In this document: piece after piece, positions 1-8,014 of the stretch
How positions within the stretch are numbered: position 1 is the stretch's first letter
How the letters are laid out: each line of letters starts with the position of its first letter
From: Pelomonas sp047654805
Lineage (GTDB): Bacteria; Pseudomonadota; Gammaproteobacteria; Burkholderiales; Burkholderiaceae_C
Length of the DNA: 64,000 bases
Assembly: GCF_047654805.1 (NCBI RefSeq)
Contig: NZ_JASGIV010000001.1
Location: 372,001 to 436,000 of the forward strand
Direction of reading: 5' to 3'
Translations under genes and position numbers: made by a program
The notes under the pieces: generated by a model
Seen by the model: only the letters and a program-made list of their open reading frames with translations
Told to the model about the DNA's origin: nothing
Database searches by the model: none

Positions 1-147
1 CAACTGCCACTCCTGCTGCTCGGCGGCAGCCGGGGCGGAGGCCGCCGTGGCCACCGTGGCTGCGGTGGGGGCCTGGGCCAAGGTACTGGAGCTGCAGAGC
101 GCGGCGGTCAGGCCGGCCAGTGCGAGAGGCAAGAGATGGCGATACAT
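1..147 (-). CDS. Exported protein of unknown function, N-terminal 49 codons only
   Basis: The reading frame starts with ATG at 147 on the minus strand and runs off the left edge of the window. The visible protein begins MYRHLLPLALAGLTAALCSS, a typical Sec signal peptide with a short basic start, a hydrophobic core and a likely cut after SSSTLAQA. An Ala/Thr/Pro-rich stretch follows. It lies 44 bp downstream of gspE on the same strand and may be transcribed with it. The mature domain is outside the window, so no function can be given. Confidence 0.6.
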   Translation of the reverse strand, partial: MYRHLLPLALAGLTAALCSSSTLAQAPTAATVATAASAPAAAEQQEWQL

Positions 148-191
148 GAGATGCGGAAATGGGCTGCGCGAGGCAGCAAAGGGGGCTGTCG

Positions 192-1883
192 TCAGGCTGT
201 TTCGCGGAAGTCGGCCTGGCTGCTGGCCAGCGACATCACCTCGGCGATGCTGGTCAGGCCGCGCCAGAATCGTAGCAGCGCGTCCTGCGACAGATTGCGG
301 AAGCCCGGCTGAGCGTGTTGCCTGACCTCGTGGTCGGAGATGCGCCCGCCCGACAGCGCGGCCCGCAACGCGGGCGTCACGGCCAGCACTTCGTGCACAC
401 CGGTGCGGCCACGGTAGCCCGTGTCGTCGCACTCGCTGCAGCCTCGGGGTTCGCGGCCTGCGTAATCCGCGTCGGCCAGGCCCAGTGCCTCGGCCTGCTT
501 GCGCACGCTGGCGGGCAACGCCGCAATGGCAAGTGGCGCAGCGCAATGCGGGCACAGGCGGCGAATCAGCCGTTGTGCAATCACCGTGCGCACGCTGGCT
601 GCAAGCAGGAAGGGCTCCACGCCGATGTCGATCAGGCGCACGAAGGCCGACGGTGCGTCGTTGGTGTGCAACGTGGACAGTACCTTGTGTCCGGTCAGCG
701 AGGCCTGGATGGCGATGCCGGCTGTCTCCGGGTCGCGGATTTCGCCGATCATCACCGTGTCGGGGTCGTGCCGCAGGATGGCCCGCAGTGCGGCAGGGAA
801 GGTGAAGCCGATGTCAGACTGCACCTGGAACTGCGTGATGCCCGGCAGCTGGTACTCCACCGGATCCTCCACCGTCAGCACGCGCGTCGAGGCGGTGTCC
901 GTCGCTGCCAGCGCCGCATACAGCGTCGTGCTCTTGCCCGAGCCGGTCGGGCCGGTCACGAGGATGATGCCGTCCGGCTCGGCCAGCGAAGACTGCAGCG
1001 CCGCAAGGTGATCCGGCTCGAAACCCAGCGCGTCCAGCCGGAAGCGCCGGTGGGCCGTCTTGGGCAGCAGGCGCATGACCACCGATTCCCCATGGACGGA
1101 CGGAATCACGGACACACGCACTTCGGTCTCGATGCCCGCGGCCCGCGTCGAGAAGCGGCCGTCCTGCGGCAGGCGGCGTTCGGCGATGTCCAGGCCACTG
1201 ACCAGCTTGATGCGGCTGACGACCGCGTCGAAGCGTTCGCGCGCATGCGTCTCGGTCGCGCGCAACTGGCCGTCCACGCGGTAGCGCACATGGAAGGCCC
1301 CTTCGGCCGGCTCGATGTGGATGTCCGACGCATGCTGGTCCGTGCCGCGGGACAGCATGGTCGCGACGAACTCGACGATGGGGGCATCCTGCGCGAGCTG
1401 GCGCAGGTCGTTCGACGCCGTGGAGGCGGCCGGTGCCGCGTCGTTGTGGATCTGGGCCAGCGCGCGGGCCATGTCGGCGCTTTGCGCCAGGCAGGGGTGC
1501 AGGGGGCGCGAGCCTGCGAGGGATTGGGCAAACTCCTGCAGCTCGGGCAGCAGCGGATCGCGAGCGACCAGGCGCAACGCTCCGTCTGCCGGCACCGTGA
1601 AGGCGCTCCAGCGGCGCGCCAGTGCTGCCGGCAGCTGCGAGGTGGAGGCGGTGGGCGTCAATGCCTGCTCCAGCCATTCCGGCTGCTCCTTGGCATCCCA
1701 GAGCGGCAACCCCAGCTGATGCGACAGCGCCGCATACAGGCTGGGTTCCGATACCAGCCCCAGGCGCACGAGGACGGCACCAAGCCTTTGGCCGGCCGCG
1801 CTGGTGGTCTGCTGGCGCAGGGCCTGGTCAAGGCCTGCTGCATCAAGCAGGCCGCGTTCGATCAGCAGTTCACCAAGACGCAT
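192..1883 (-). CDS. gspE: Type II secretion ATPase GspE
   Basis: This is the cytoplasmic hexameric ATPase that powers pseudopilus assembly in the type II secretion system. The 563-aa protein has an N-terminal GspE/PilB N1-type domain (about 1-130), a Walker A motif GPTGSGKST at about 311-319, a Walker B/Asp-His region around DTVMIGEIRD (385-394), and a tetracysteine zinc site from CPHC (444-447) and CSEC (482-485). It is separated from gspF-D by about 3.2 kb carrying an fkbM-type gene and an exported-protein gene. PilB is excluded mainly by the nearby gsp genes. The start at 1883 gives the usual MRLGELL-type N terminus. Confidence 0.93.
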   Translation of the reverse strand: MRLGELLIERGLLDAAGLDQALRQQTTSAAGQRLGAVLVRLGLVSEPSLYAALSHQLGLPLWDAKEQPEWLEQALTPTASTSQLPAALARRWSAFTVPADGALRLVARDPLLPELQEFAQSLAGSRPLHPCLAQSADMARALAQIHNDAAPAASTASNDLRQLAQDAPIVEFVATMLSRGTDQHASDIHIEPAEGAFHVRYRVDGQLRATETHARERFDAVVSRIKLVSGLDIAERRLPQDGRFSTRAAGIETEVRVSVIPSVHGESVVMRLLPKTAHRRFRLDALGFEPDHLAALQSSLAEPDGIILVTGPTGSGKSTTLYAALAATDTASTRVLTVEDPVEYQLPGITQFQVQSDIGFTFPAALRAILRHDPDTVMIGEIRDPETAGIAIQASLTGHKVLSTLHTNDAPSAFVRLIDIGVEPFLLAASVRTVIAQRLIRRLCPHCAAPLAIAALPASVRKQAEALGLADADYAGREPRGCSECDDTGYRGRTGVHEVLAVTPALRAALSGGRISDHEVRQHAQPGFRNLSQDALLRFWRGLTSIAEVMSLASSQADFRETA

Positions 1884-1930
1884 GAATACGGGAGATGGAA
1901 GAAGTCGCGGCTCGAATCATAGGGGGCCGG

Positions 1931-1953
1931 GGCGGCGATCCTCTATCGCCGCC
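1931..1953. promoter_or_regulatory. Perfect 9-bp inverted repeat in the gspE/fkbM divergent intergenic region
   Basis: GGCGGCGAT at 1931-1939 and ATCGCCGCC at 1945-1953 form a perfect dyad with a 5-nt centre. It sits in the 120-bp gap between the divergent starts of gspE and the fkbM-type gene. A TAAAAT sequence at 1963-1968, resembling a -10 element, follows on the plus strand. It could be an operator or a leader hairpin; the sequence alone does not say which. Confidence 0.35.
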
Positions 1954-2003
1954 GACGCTTCCTAAAATCCCCCGCTGTTTCGTACTCCCGCATTGCCCAT
2001 CGC

Positions 2004-2954
2004 ATGACCTCTGCCCCAAGCTCTTCGGCTCCCCCATCGACCGGCATCGGGCCGCGGCGCCTGGTGCGCAAGACCTTGCGAGTGGCGGCGACCGGCCTGG
2101 CGCGTGCATTGCACTGGGCTGGCCTTGAGCGCAGTGCGTCCTGGCGCATGGCCGTCTTCGACGCGGCCCCTGCAGGCAGCGTGCTGGTCAGCACGCGGGG
2201 GCCGGAAACGTATCTTGTGTCCTCGGGCGACCGAGCCATCGCTCGCGAGCTGTATGTGAACGGGCAATTCGACTTCGAGAAGCTCCAGAAGGTGATGCGT
2301 TTGCTCGGGCCGGGATTCCAGCCCAGGCTGCTGCTGGACATCGGTGCCAATATTGGCTGCATCTGCATTGCAGCGGTGAAGCGCGGCCTGTTCGAGCGTG
2401 CAATGGCCTTCGAGCCGGAGCCTTACAACTTCTCGCTGCTGGCCGCGAACATCCATCTCAACGGGCTCGCGTCGCGCATCACGCCGCGCAACCTCGCCCT
2501 GGGTGCCCGGGATGGCGAGCAACTGGTCTTCGAGTTGTCCAAGGACAACTATGGAGACCATCGCATCAGTATGGGAGCGCAGGATGGCCAGTTTGACGAG
2601 GCCTGCCGTGAGCGCATCACCGTGCCCAGTGAAAGTCTGGACAGCCAGATCGAAGGGGATTGGCCCGGCTGCCTGATCTGGATGGACACGCAGGGTTTCG
2701 AGGGTTATGTGCTGCAGGGAGCTGCACGCAGCCTGCGGGAGCGCCCGCCGTTGGTGGTCGAGTTCTGGCCCTATGGCATGCAGCGCAGCGGTTCGTACGA
2801 GGCGCTCAAACATGCCGTACTGCAGGCCGGCTATACGCACTTCCATGACCTCGAACTCGACGAGGGTCCCGTCCCGGCATCAGAGGCCGGCTTCGATGCA
2901 GTTTGGCAGCGCCTGGGTACCAGCGGACGCTTTACGGATTTGCTGATCCAGTAA
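2004..2954 (+). CDS. FkbM-family SAM-dependent methyltransferase
   Basis: The 316-aa protein carries the Rossmann methyltransferase motif I, LLLDIGANIGCI (about 109-120), followed by the acidic FEPEPYNF segment that binds the ribose of SAM. It also has the FkbM-family IWMDTQGFEGYVLQGA region. FkbM enzymes methylate hydroxyl groups, often on sugars. The gene is divergent from gspE and ends just before a strong hairpin, so it is probably monocistronic. A second FkbM-type protein is encoded in the polysaccharide cluster at 18418-19212. The substrate cannot be told from sequence. Confidence 0.82.
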   Translation: MTSAPSSSAPPSTGIGPRRLVRKTLRVAATGLARALHWAGLERSASWRMAVFDAAPAGSVLVSTRGPETYLVSSGDRAIARELYVNGQFDFEKLQKVMRLLGPGFQPRLLLDIGANIGCICIAAVKRGLFERAMAFEPEPYNFSLLAANIHLNGLASRITPRNLALGARDGEQLVFELSKDNYGDHRISMGAQDGQFDEACRERITVPSESLDSQIEGDWPGCLIWMDTQGFEGYVLQGAARSLRERPPLVVEFWPYGMQRSGSYEALKHAVLQAGYTHFHDLELDEGPVPASEAGFDAVWQRLGTSGRFTDLLIQ

Positions 2955-2979
2955 GCGCTGACGGTTAAGCGCTGACGGT
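2952..2979. repeat. 14-bp tandem duplication spanning the fkbM stop codon
   Basis: The unit TAAGCGCTGACGGT occurs twice head-to-tail (2952-2965 and 2966-2979). The first copy begins with the TAA stop of the methyltransferase and the second provides another in-frame-looking TAA. It lies immediately before the terminator hairpin. Confidence 0.8.
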
Positions 2980-2987
2980 TTGTTTGC

Positions 2988-3027
2988 GAACAGGCCCCTG
3001 ACCCGTAGAAGGGTCAGGGGCCTGTTC
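2988..3027 (+). terminator. Perfect 17-bp stem hairpin after the FkbM methyltransferase
   Basis: GAACAGGCCCCTGACCC (2988-3004) pairs perfectly with 3011-3027 around a 6-nt loop GTAGAA. It is 33 bp past the stop codon. The downstream tract is only weakly T-rich (ATTTGGG), so it is either a terminator with a poor U-tract or a transcript-stabilising hairpin. Confidence 0.7.
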
Positions 3028-3071
3028 ATTTGGGCAAGCACTCGAGGCAGGCAATCGAAAAAGCATAGACG

Positions 3072-3100
3072 AAAAAAAACGGAGGGCCGAAGCCCTCCGT
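3072..3100 (-). terminator. Rho-independent terminator of the 567-aa exported-protein gene
   Basis: The arms 3079-3087 (ACGGAGGGC) and 3092-3100 (GCCCTCCGT) form a perfect 9-bp stem with a CGAA tetraloop. On the minus strand it is followed by an eight-T run (plus-strand A run 3072-3079). It lies 21 bp after the stop of the minus-strand gene at 3122. This is a textbook intrinsic terminator. Confidence 0.9.
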
Positions 3101-3121
3101 TCCGTATGCAATCCCGAGAGA

Positions 3122-4825
3122 TTACTTGTTCACCGAATCACGCACGGCCAGTGCCGGGCCTTCGTCGCCTTGAGCCGACGAACCTTCGATGAAGTTGCCG
3201 TTGACCGGGTTGAACAGGTAGTTCTGCACGCGGATCGACGAGGTCGCTGCGGTCAGACGCAGGCGGGCGTTGGAACCCGTGTCGTCGGCGCCGAAGCTGG
3301 TGGCCGTTGCGGTAGCGGCGGCGTTCAGCTTGGCGTCGATGTCGGCGCTTTGCATGTACACCACTTCACGCGGCTTCAGGGTCACCAGCAGGGCCGAGGC
3401 ACCCAGGTCGCCATTGCGGTGCAGCACCGTACCCAGCACGTCAGCCGATTGGCCTTCGTCCGTGTTGATGATGCGGACGATGCTCTTCCAGCCGCCCGAC
3501 GGCACGGCAGCAGCGGCCGGCACGTAGTTGCGAACGTCAACTTGGACGCCATTGGCGACCAGGTTGTAGATGTTGCCAGGGCAAGCAACGTTCGGGGCTT
3601 CCTTCGAGGCAGCGTACTTGTTCAGCTGGCCGCTCGTGACCTTGAACTGAGCAACCGGAACCACAGCCGTACCCGCCACCGTGTAGACGATGTTCAGGCG
3701 GCGAGCCGACGGCGTGGGGCCGTTGACGTCCTTCGTGAACAGGGCATCGGTCAGGTCGGCAGCGGCGACGGTCACCGTGGCTTCGGAACGATCGGCGTTG
3801 AACGTGACCGTCGACGGGACCAGAGCGCCCACCACCGTGTTGCCACCAGCAGCGATCGAGTTGGAACGAACGGTCACCGTGCCGCCGGTGACGAACTTGC
3901 CGGCCACCTTGAAGGTGATGCCGTTGGCTTCGACGATACCGACGTTGGTGTTGACCGTGGTGCCGAAGCCGGCCGTGTCCACGCTGTAGGGGTTTGCGCC
4001 GTTCAGGTCGAACAGGACCGCACGGTCACGCACGATGACTTGACCCAGGTTGATCGCCACGGTGCTGTTCGTGATGTCGACCGGGGTGTTCGTGAAGTTC
4101 TTGCCCAGCGACGGGGTCAGCACGTCGACCTTCGACTGCTCGATGTCGGTGTCGGCGGCAGCTGCGGTCGTGCGCGGGAAGGCGGACGAGCTCAGGGCCA
4201 GGACTTCGATGGCACGACGCGATTGCACGATGGGGGTCGTGTTCAGCAGCGGGGCCAGGTTGAAGTTGGAGTCGAACTCGGTGCCAGCGGCGTTGGTCAG
4301 CTTGGCCGTCACGTTGACCGAGGCGACAGCGTCGCTGCAGCCGTCGGTCGACAGAGCGGGAGCGCCCAGGGTCGTGCCGACCTTGGTGACTGCCACGGGG
4401 CCGCCACCGCCCAGCACGATTTGCGAGCCGGTGGTGTAGTTGGAGTACACGGTGACGACGGCGGTCAGCGTGGTGCCGTCAGTGCTCAGCGTCGGCGTGG
4501 CGACTTGGTAGGTCGTCGCGCTTTGGGCGGCCACGGAACCGTCCGGCTGTGCCAGCACGATGGTGGCGGCAGCGGGAGCAGCATTCCAGACGGCGCCACC
4601 CGACAGCGTCCACTGGATGGTGAAGCTGTTGGGGTTGGCGGCAGTGCCGGTCAGCGGCAGAGCCAGCGCGTAACCGATCGTCGGAGCAGTCAGGACAACG
4701 GTGTTGTCGCCGAAGACTTCAGCGGCGTAGTTCTTGTAAGACGACTGGATGACACCAGCGTTGGCATTGGCAGCCATGCCAGCGACAGCGGCCACGACCA
4801 GTGCAGAAAGAAGCTTTTGTTTCAT
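3122..4825 (-). CDS. Large exported protein of unknown function, possible surface-layer or T2SS-secreted protein
   Basis: The start at 4825 is chosen because GAGGAAA lies at Shine-Dalgarno distance, and the frame then opens with a clean signal peptide MKQKLLSALVVAAVAGMAAN ending at ANANA. The mature part of the 567-aa product is rich in Ala, Thr, Val, Asn and Gly, has almost no Cys, and looks like beta-rich extracellular repeats. The last 130 residues form a compact domain (RIINTDEGQSADVLGTVLHR, later SIRVQNYLFNPVNG) of a kind I associate with secreted or surface proteins, from general knowledge only. It has its own promoter and a strong terminator, which suggests high expression. It lies between gspD and gspE. 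No enzyme motif is visible. Confidence 0.8.
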   Translation of the reverse strand: MKQKLLSALVVAAVAGMAANANAGVIQSSYKNYAAEVFGDNTVVLTAPTIGYALALPLTGTAANPNSFTIQWTLSGGAVWNAAPAAATIVLAQPDGSVAAQSATTYQVATPTLSTDGTTLTAVVTVYSNYTTGSQIVLGGGGPVAVTKVGTTLGAPALSTDGCSDAVASVNVTAKLTNAAGTEFDSNFNLAPLLNTTPIVQSRRAIEVLALSSSAFPRTTAAAADTDIEQSKVDVLTPSLGKNFTNTPVDITNSTVAINLGQVIVRDRAVLFDLNGANPYSVDTAGFGTTVNTNVGIVEANGITFKVAGKFVTGGTVTVRSNSIAAGGNTVVGALVPSTVTFNADRSEATVTVAAADLTDALFTKDVNGPTPSARRLNIVYTVAGTAVVPVAQFKVTSGQLNKYAASKEAPNVACPGNIYNLVANGVQVDVRNYVPAAAAVPSGGWKSIVRIINTDEGQSADVLGTVLHRNGDLGASALLVTLKPREVVYMQSADIDAKLNAAATATATSFGADDTGSNARLRLTAATSSIRVQNYLFNPVNGNFIEGSSAQGDEGPALAVRDSVNK

Positions 4826-4943
4826 TGAAATTTCCTCGATCAAGAGAACGTTTGAAGTTGACACCTCAACAAGCATGCCGGCTACCTAGGTTTGCCTGCC
4901 GGACACGCCGCTGCACCGTTGGTTGATGTGACAGCTACCGAGC

Positions 4944-4971
4944 AGTATACCCACAGCCCAGGGGGCAGCAA
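4944..4971 (-). promoter_or_regulatory. Probable sigma-70-type promoter of the exported-protein gene
   Basis: On the minus strand, TTGCTG (plus 4966-4971) and TATACT (plus 4944-4949) are separated by 16 bp. The inferred transcript start near 4937 gives a leader of about 110 nt before the ATG at 4825. The surrounding 277-bp gap between this gene and gspD holds no other gene I can support. Confidence 0.55.
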
Positions 4972-5102
4972 TGGTGAAACAGGGAGGAATGCTCGTTTTG
5001 TTGCAGGTGTCGGGTTTGTCTGAGGGGGTATTCAGCCCCTGAAGGGTGGTTGCGGTCTTTACGTGTGTGTGCATCACAACCGAGTCACCGCAGGGTTGGG
5101 GT

Positions 5103-7532
5103 TCATCGCTTGCGATTCACGGCATCCATGAGCTCCTTCAGTAGCTGGGGGTCTTCCACGGGTTTGCCTGCGCCCGAGCCTGGCTTGTCGCCGGGCTGGC
5201 GGGGCTGGCTGCCCGAGGCCGGCGCCGCAGGGGCGTCGGCTTGGGATCGGACGTTAGCCGGATCGAGGCCAGGTGCCGACCTCGTGACAGCGCTTGCGGG
5301 AAAATCCCGACCGGATTGTTGTTGCGCACCAACGCCGGCAGCGCCGGAATTGGGCCTTGCCGGGCTTTCGGCCTCGACTGGCGGCAGCACATACGGCTTG
5401 CCGATGCTTGCGTTGCCGGGGCGAATGCCTTCCGGCGGCCTGGCGCCGGCATCAATCTGTGGCGGGCGCAGGTGCTGCAGCGGAGTGCTGCTGTCCCAGC
5501 CGAACTGGCGGCGGAAAGCATCGGTAACGGCGCGAGCCTCGAATTCGTCGTTGATGACGTAGGGCGTGACGAGCACGACGAGCTCGGTGCGGGTGCGCTT
5601 GTCGGTGCTGCTCTTGAAGAGGTGGCCGACGACGGGCATGTCCTTCAGCAGCGGGATGCCGCTGTCGGAGATGGTGTTGTCCTCGCGCATCAGGCCGCCC
5701 AGCAGCACGGTGGTGCCGTCGGCCACGGAGAGCTTGGTGGTGAGCTTGCGGCTGGAGAAGGTCGGGGTGGTTTGCAGGCCGAGGTCGGTGGCGACAACGG
5801 CCGAAACTTCCTGGCTCACGTCGAGGTCGATGCGGCCACCGGCGTGGATGACGGGCTTGACGTTGAGGATGACGCCCGCATTGCGGTACTGGATGGTCTG
5901 CAGCACGTTGGCCGACGAGCCGCCGGGCACGCCGGAGCCGGTGGTGGATTGCTGTTGCTGGGTGATGATGGGCACGTCCTGGCCGACCTGGATTGAGGCG
6001 GTTTCGCCGTTGCGGGCCAGGATGCTGGGGTTGGCAAGGATGCGCGCCTTGCTGGCGGAGGCGAGTGCATTCAGCAGTGCATTGGTGCTGCTGGTGCGGC
6101 TGTTGATCTGCGCCACCATGCCGGAGCTACTGCCAGTGTTGGTGAGGCTGCTCAGGTTGACATTGAAGCCCCCCAGGCGGAACTGGTCGAGGATCCACTT
6201 GAAGCCGAGGGTTTCGCTGTTGTCCAGCGCGACTTCGGCGACGGTGACCGAGACGAGGGCGGTGCGGGCGGGGCGGTCCAGCTCCTGCAGCAGGCCGAAC
6301 CATTGCTGGTACTCCGTCGGGCTGCCCTGGATGATGAGGGTGTTGCTGGCGGCGTTGACGACAACCCGGGACTTGACGGCGTTGCTGTTGGCGGCCGCAG
6401 CCGCAGGGTTCATGACTTCTTGCAGCGTCTTGGCCAGCTCGGCCGCATCCATGTTGCGCACTGCGTAGGTGAAGTAGCCGGCAGAGCCTCGCCCGCTGGC
6501 TGGCTGATCCAGCTCGGTGGCCCAGCGCAGCACGTGGTTGAGCACGGGCTCGGAGGCGGCGAAGACGATGACCGAGTTCAGCGGACCGATGGGCAACAGG
6601 ATGACGGGGGCCTGGGCGCCACCGTTGTTGCCCACGCTGTAACCCTGCGCCTGGAGGACCTCGGTCAGCTTCTTGGAGAGTTCGTCGGCAGACCAGTACA
6701 AGGGGGCGATGCGCGCGCTATTGCGGCCGCGCATCATCGGCTGGTCCAGCACCTGGACGGCTTCGAGTGCGGCGCTGACGTCGTCGGTCTGGCCGCTGAT
6801 CAGCACGGCCTGGCGCGTGAGGTCGTCCTGCACGTTGACGCGCTGGCCGAACAAGGTCCTGAGCCAACTGCTGACGTTGGAGGGGCTGACGCTTTCCAGC
6901 TCGACCATATAGAAGATCGGGCGCAGCGACTGGGGCACGTCGGGCGAGGCGCGACCGCGCTGCAGCTCCGGGAGGTAGCCGGCATTGCCACCTGCGGGGG
7001 TGATGCGCACGAGGTTGTCGAACTCCGTCACGACAAGGCCATAGCTCTTCAGCAAGGCCCGGGTGGCCTCTGCGAGTGCCGCGGCGGAGAGGGTCGTTCC
7101 GGACTTCAGTGAGACGAGCTCCTTGCGGGTGGCGATTGAAGGGTCGACCGACACGTTGCGCTTGAGGATGGTCGCGTAGACGGTGTCGATGAAGACGGGC
7201 AGCGGCAGTTGCTCCAGCGAGACCGAGGCCGCGATACCGGGTTCTGCGGGGTTGCTGCCCGCCGGATTGGCGCGAGTGGCGCTGCGCGCGCCGGCCTGGA
7301 TGGCTGGTGTCTGGAAGAGACGGGTGTCGTTGCGCGGCTCAGTGGCGGGGCCGGAGGCGGCGAGAGCCGAGGCTTCCGGCGGCAGGGCCGGCGTGGATGC
7401 AGCGGGGTCGGCGGGGCGCTCGGGCAGGATGGTGGGCGAGAGGTGCTGGCAGCCGCTGAGGGTCGCGGCCACCGAGGCGGCCATGGCCGTGGCGAGCAGG
7501 CGGCGGGGCGTGAGAGGGGCGGGCTTGGTCAT
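5103..7532 (-). CDS. gspD: Type II secretion outer-membrane secretin GspD
   Basis: The 809-aa protein forms the multimeric outer-membrane channel of the T2SS. The start at 7532 makes an ATGA overlap with gspC. A lipoprotein signal is visible, with TLSGC placing the lipidated Cys at residue 28. The N0 domain lies at about 105-175, the N1-N3 repeats at about 205-420, and the secretin core at about 425-665 with the VPIITQ and LLGGLMRE motifs. The last 130 residues are Pro/Ala/Ser-rich and low complexity. It is the last gene of the 24-gene minus-strand array. Many T2SS secretins are not lipoproteins and use a pilotin, so a self-lipidated secretin is notable. Confidence 0.93.
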   Translation of the reverse strand: MTKPAPLTPRRLLATAMAASVAATLSGCQHLSPTILPERPADPAASTPALPPEASALAASGPATEPRNDTRLFQTPAIQAGARSATRANPAGSNPAEPGIAASVSLEQLPLPVFIDTVYATILKRNVSVDPSIATRKELVSLKSGTTLSAAALAEATRALLKSYGLVVTEFDNLVRITPAGGNAGYLPELQRGRASPDVPQSLRPIFYMVELESVSPSNVSSWLRTLFGQRVNVQDDLTRQAVLISGQTDDVSAALEAVQVLDQPMMRGRNSARIAPLYWSADELSKKLTEVLQAQGYSVGNNGGAQAPVILLPIGPLNSVIVFAASEPVLNHVLRWATELDQPASGRGSAGYFTYAVRNMDAAELAKTLQEVMNPAAAAANSNAVKSRVVVNAASNTLIIQGSPTEYQQWFGLLQELDRPARTALVSVTVAEVALDNSETLGFKWILDQFRLGGFNVNLSSLTNTGSSSGMVAQINSRTSSTNALLNALASASKARILANPSILARNGETASIQVGQDVPIITQQQQSTTGSGVPGGSSANVLQTIQYRNAGVILNVKPVIHAGGRIDLDVSQEVSAVVATDLGLQTTPTFSSRKLTTKLSVADGTTVLLGGLMREDNTISDSGIPLLKDMPVVGHLFKSSTDKRTRTELVVLVTPYVINDEFEARAVTDAFRRQFGWDSSTPLQHLRPPQIDAGARPPEGIRPGNASIGKPYVLPPVEAESPARPNSGAAGVGAQQQSGRDFPASAVTRSAPGLDPANVRSQADAPAAPASGSQPRQPGDKPGSGAGKPVEDPQLLKELMDAVNRKR

Positions 7533-8014
7533 GGCTCGATCAACTGGATGGTGCGCTTGCGGCCTTTGGCGTCCTGCAGCAGGACGCTGGTGGCGTCGAT
7601 GGATTTGATGCGTTCGCCGTTGGGCAGCTTGTCGCCTGCCTTGAGCAGCAGTGGCGGCTGGTCGGCGGCGGTCAGCAGCAGATGGCGCTGGCCGCGGTTC
7701 TCCGTGAGAGCGGAGAACCGCCAGACGATGTCGTCGCTGCCAGCGGTGCCAGCGGCCGTGGTGGCGGTAGACGGCGGCGGGGTGGTACGTTGGAGGGCGA
7801 AGGGATCCAGGGCCTGCAGGCGGGAGGCGAGCGGGTCGTGGGAGAGGTCGACCATGCCGCGTGGCGCGGGCGGTGCGGGAGGCTGGGCGGCGGCGGCCGA
7901 AGGCGGTGTCAGCGGCGCGGGCCGATGCCACCACCAGCCGAGGGTGCCCAGGCCGGCCCAGGCGAGCAGTGCCGCGGCGAGGCGAGCCAGTGGATGGGTG
8001 AGCAGGGCGTTCAT
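7529..8014 (-). CDS. gspC: GspC-like inner-membrane T2SS protein, short form
   Basis: The 161-aa protein has one N-terminal membrane helix (about 8-28), a Pro/Ala-rich linker, and a homology-region domain (about 90-160) with VLLQDAKGRKRTIQL near the end. GspC links the inner-membrane platform to the secretin. The usual C-terminal PDZ or coiled-coil domain is absent, so this is a minimal GspC. It overlaps both gspM and gspD by ATGA, which supports the assignment by position. Confidence 0.75.
   Translation of the reverse strand: MNALLTHPLARLAAALLAWAGLGTLGWWWHRPAPLTPPSAAAAQPPAPPAPRGMVDLSHDPLASRLQALDPFALQRTTPPPSTATTAAGTAGSDDIVWRFSALTENRGQRHLLLTAADQPPLLLKAGDKLPNGERIKSIDATSVLLQDAKGRKRTIQLIEP

Noticed and set aside
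47..325. Short plus-strand frame near the left edge
   Set aside because: Overlaps the start of a signal-peptide gene and the end of gspE on the other strand; no support.
315..1922. 535-codon open frame antisense to gspE
   Set aside because: A by-product of GC-rich codon use opposite a clearly conserved gene; no motif, no Shine-Dalgarno, low-complexity composition.
3170..4828. 552-codon open frame antisense to the exported-protein gene
   Set aside because: Composition follows the opposite gene; no signal, domain or start context.
5000..5060. Weak AGGGG/CCCCT hairpin after gspD as terminator
   Set aside because: Only about five base pairs with an 8-nt loop and no T tract.
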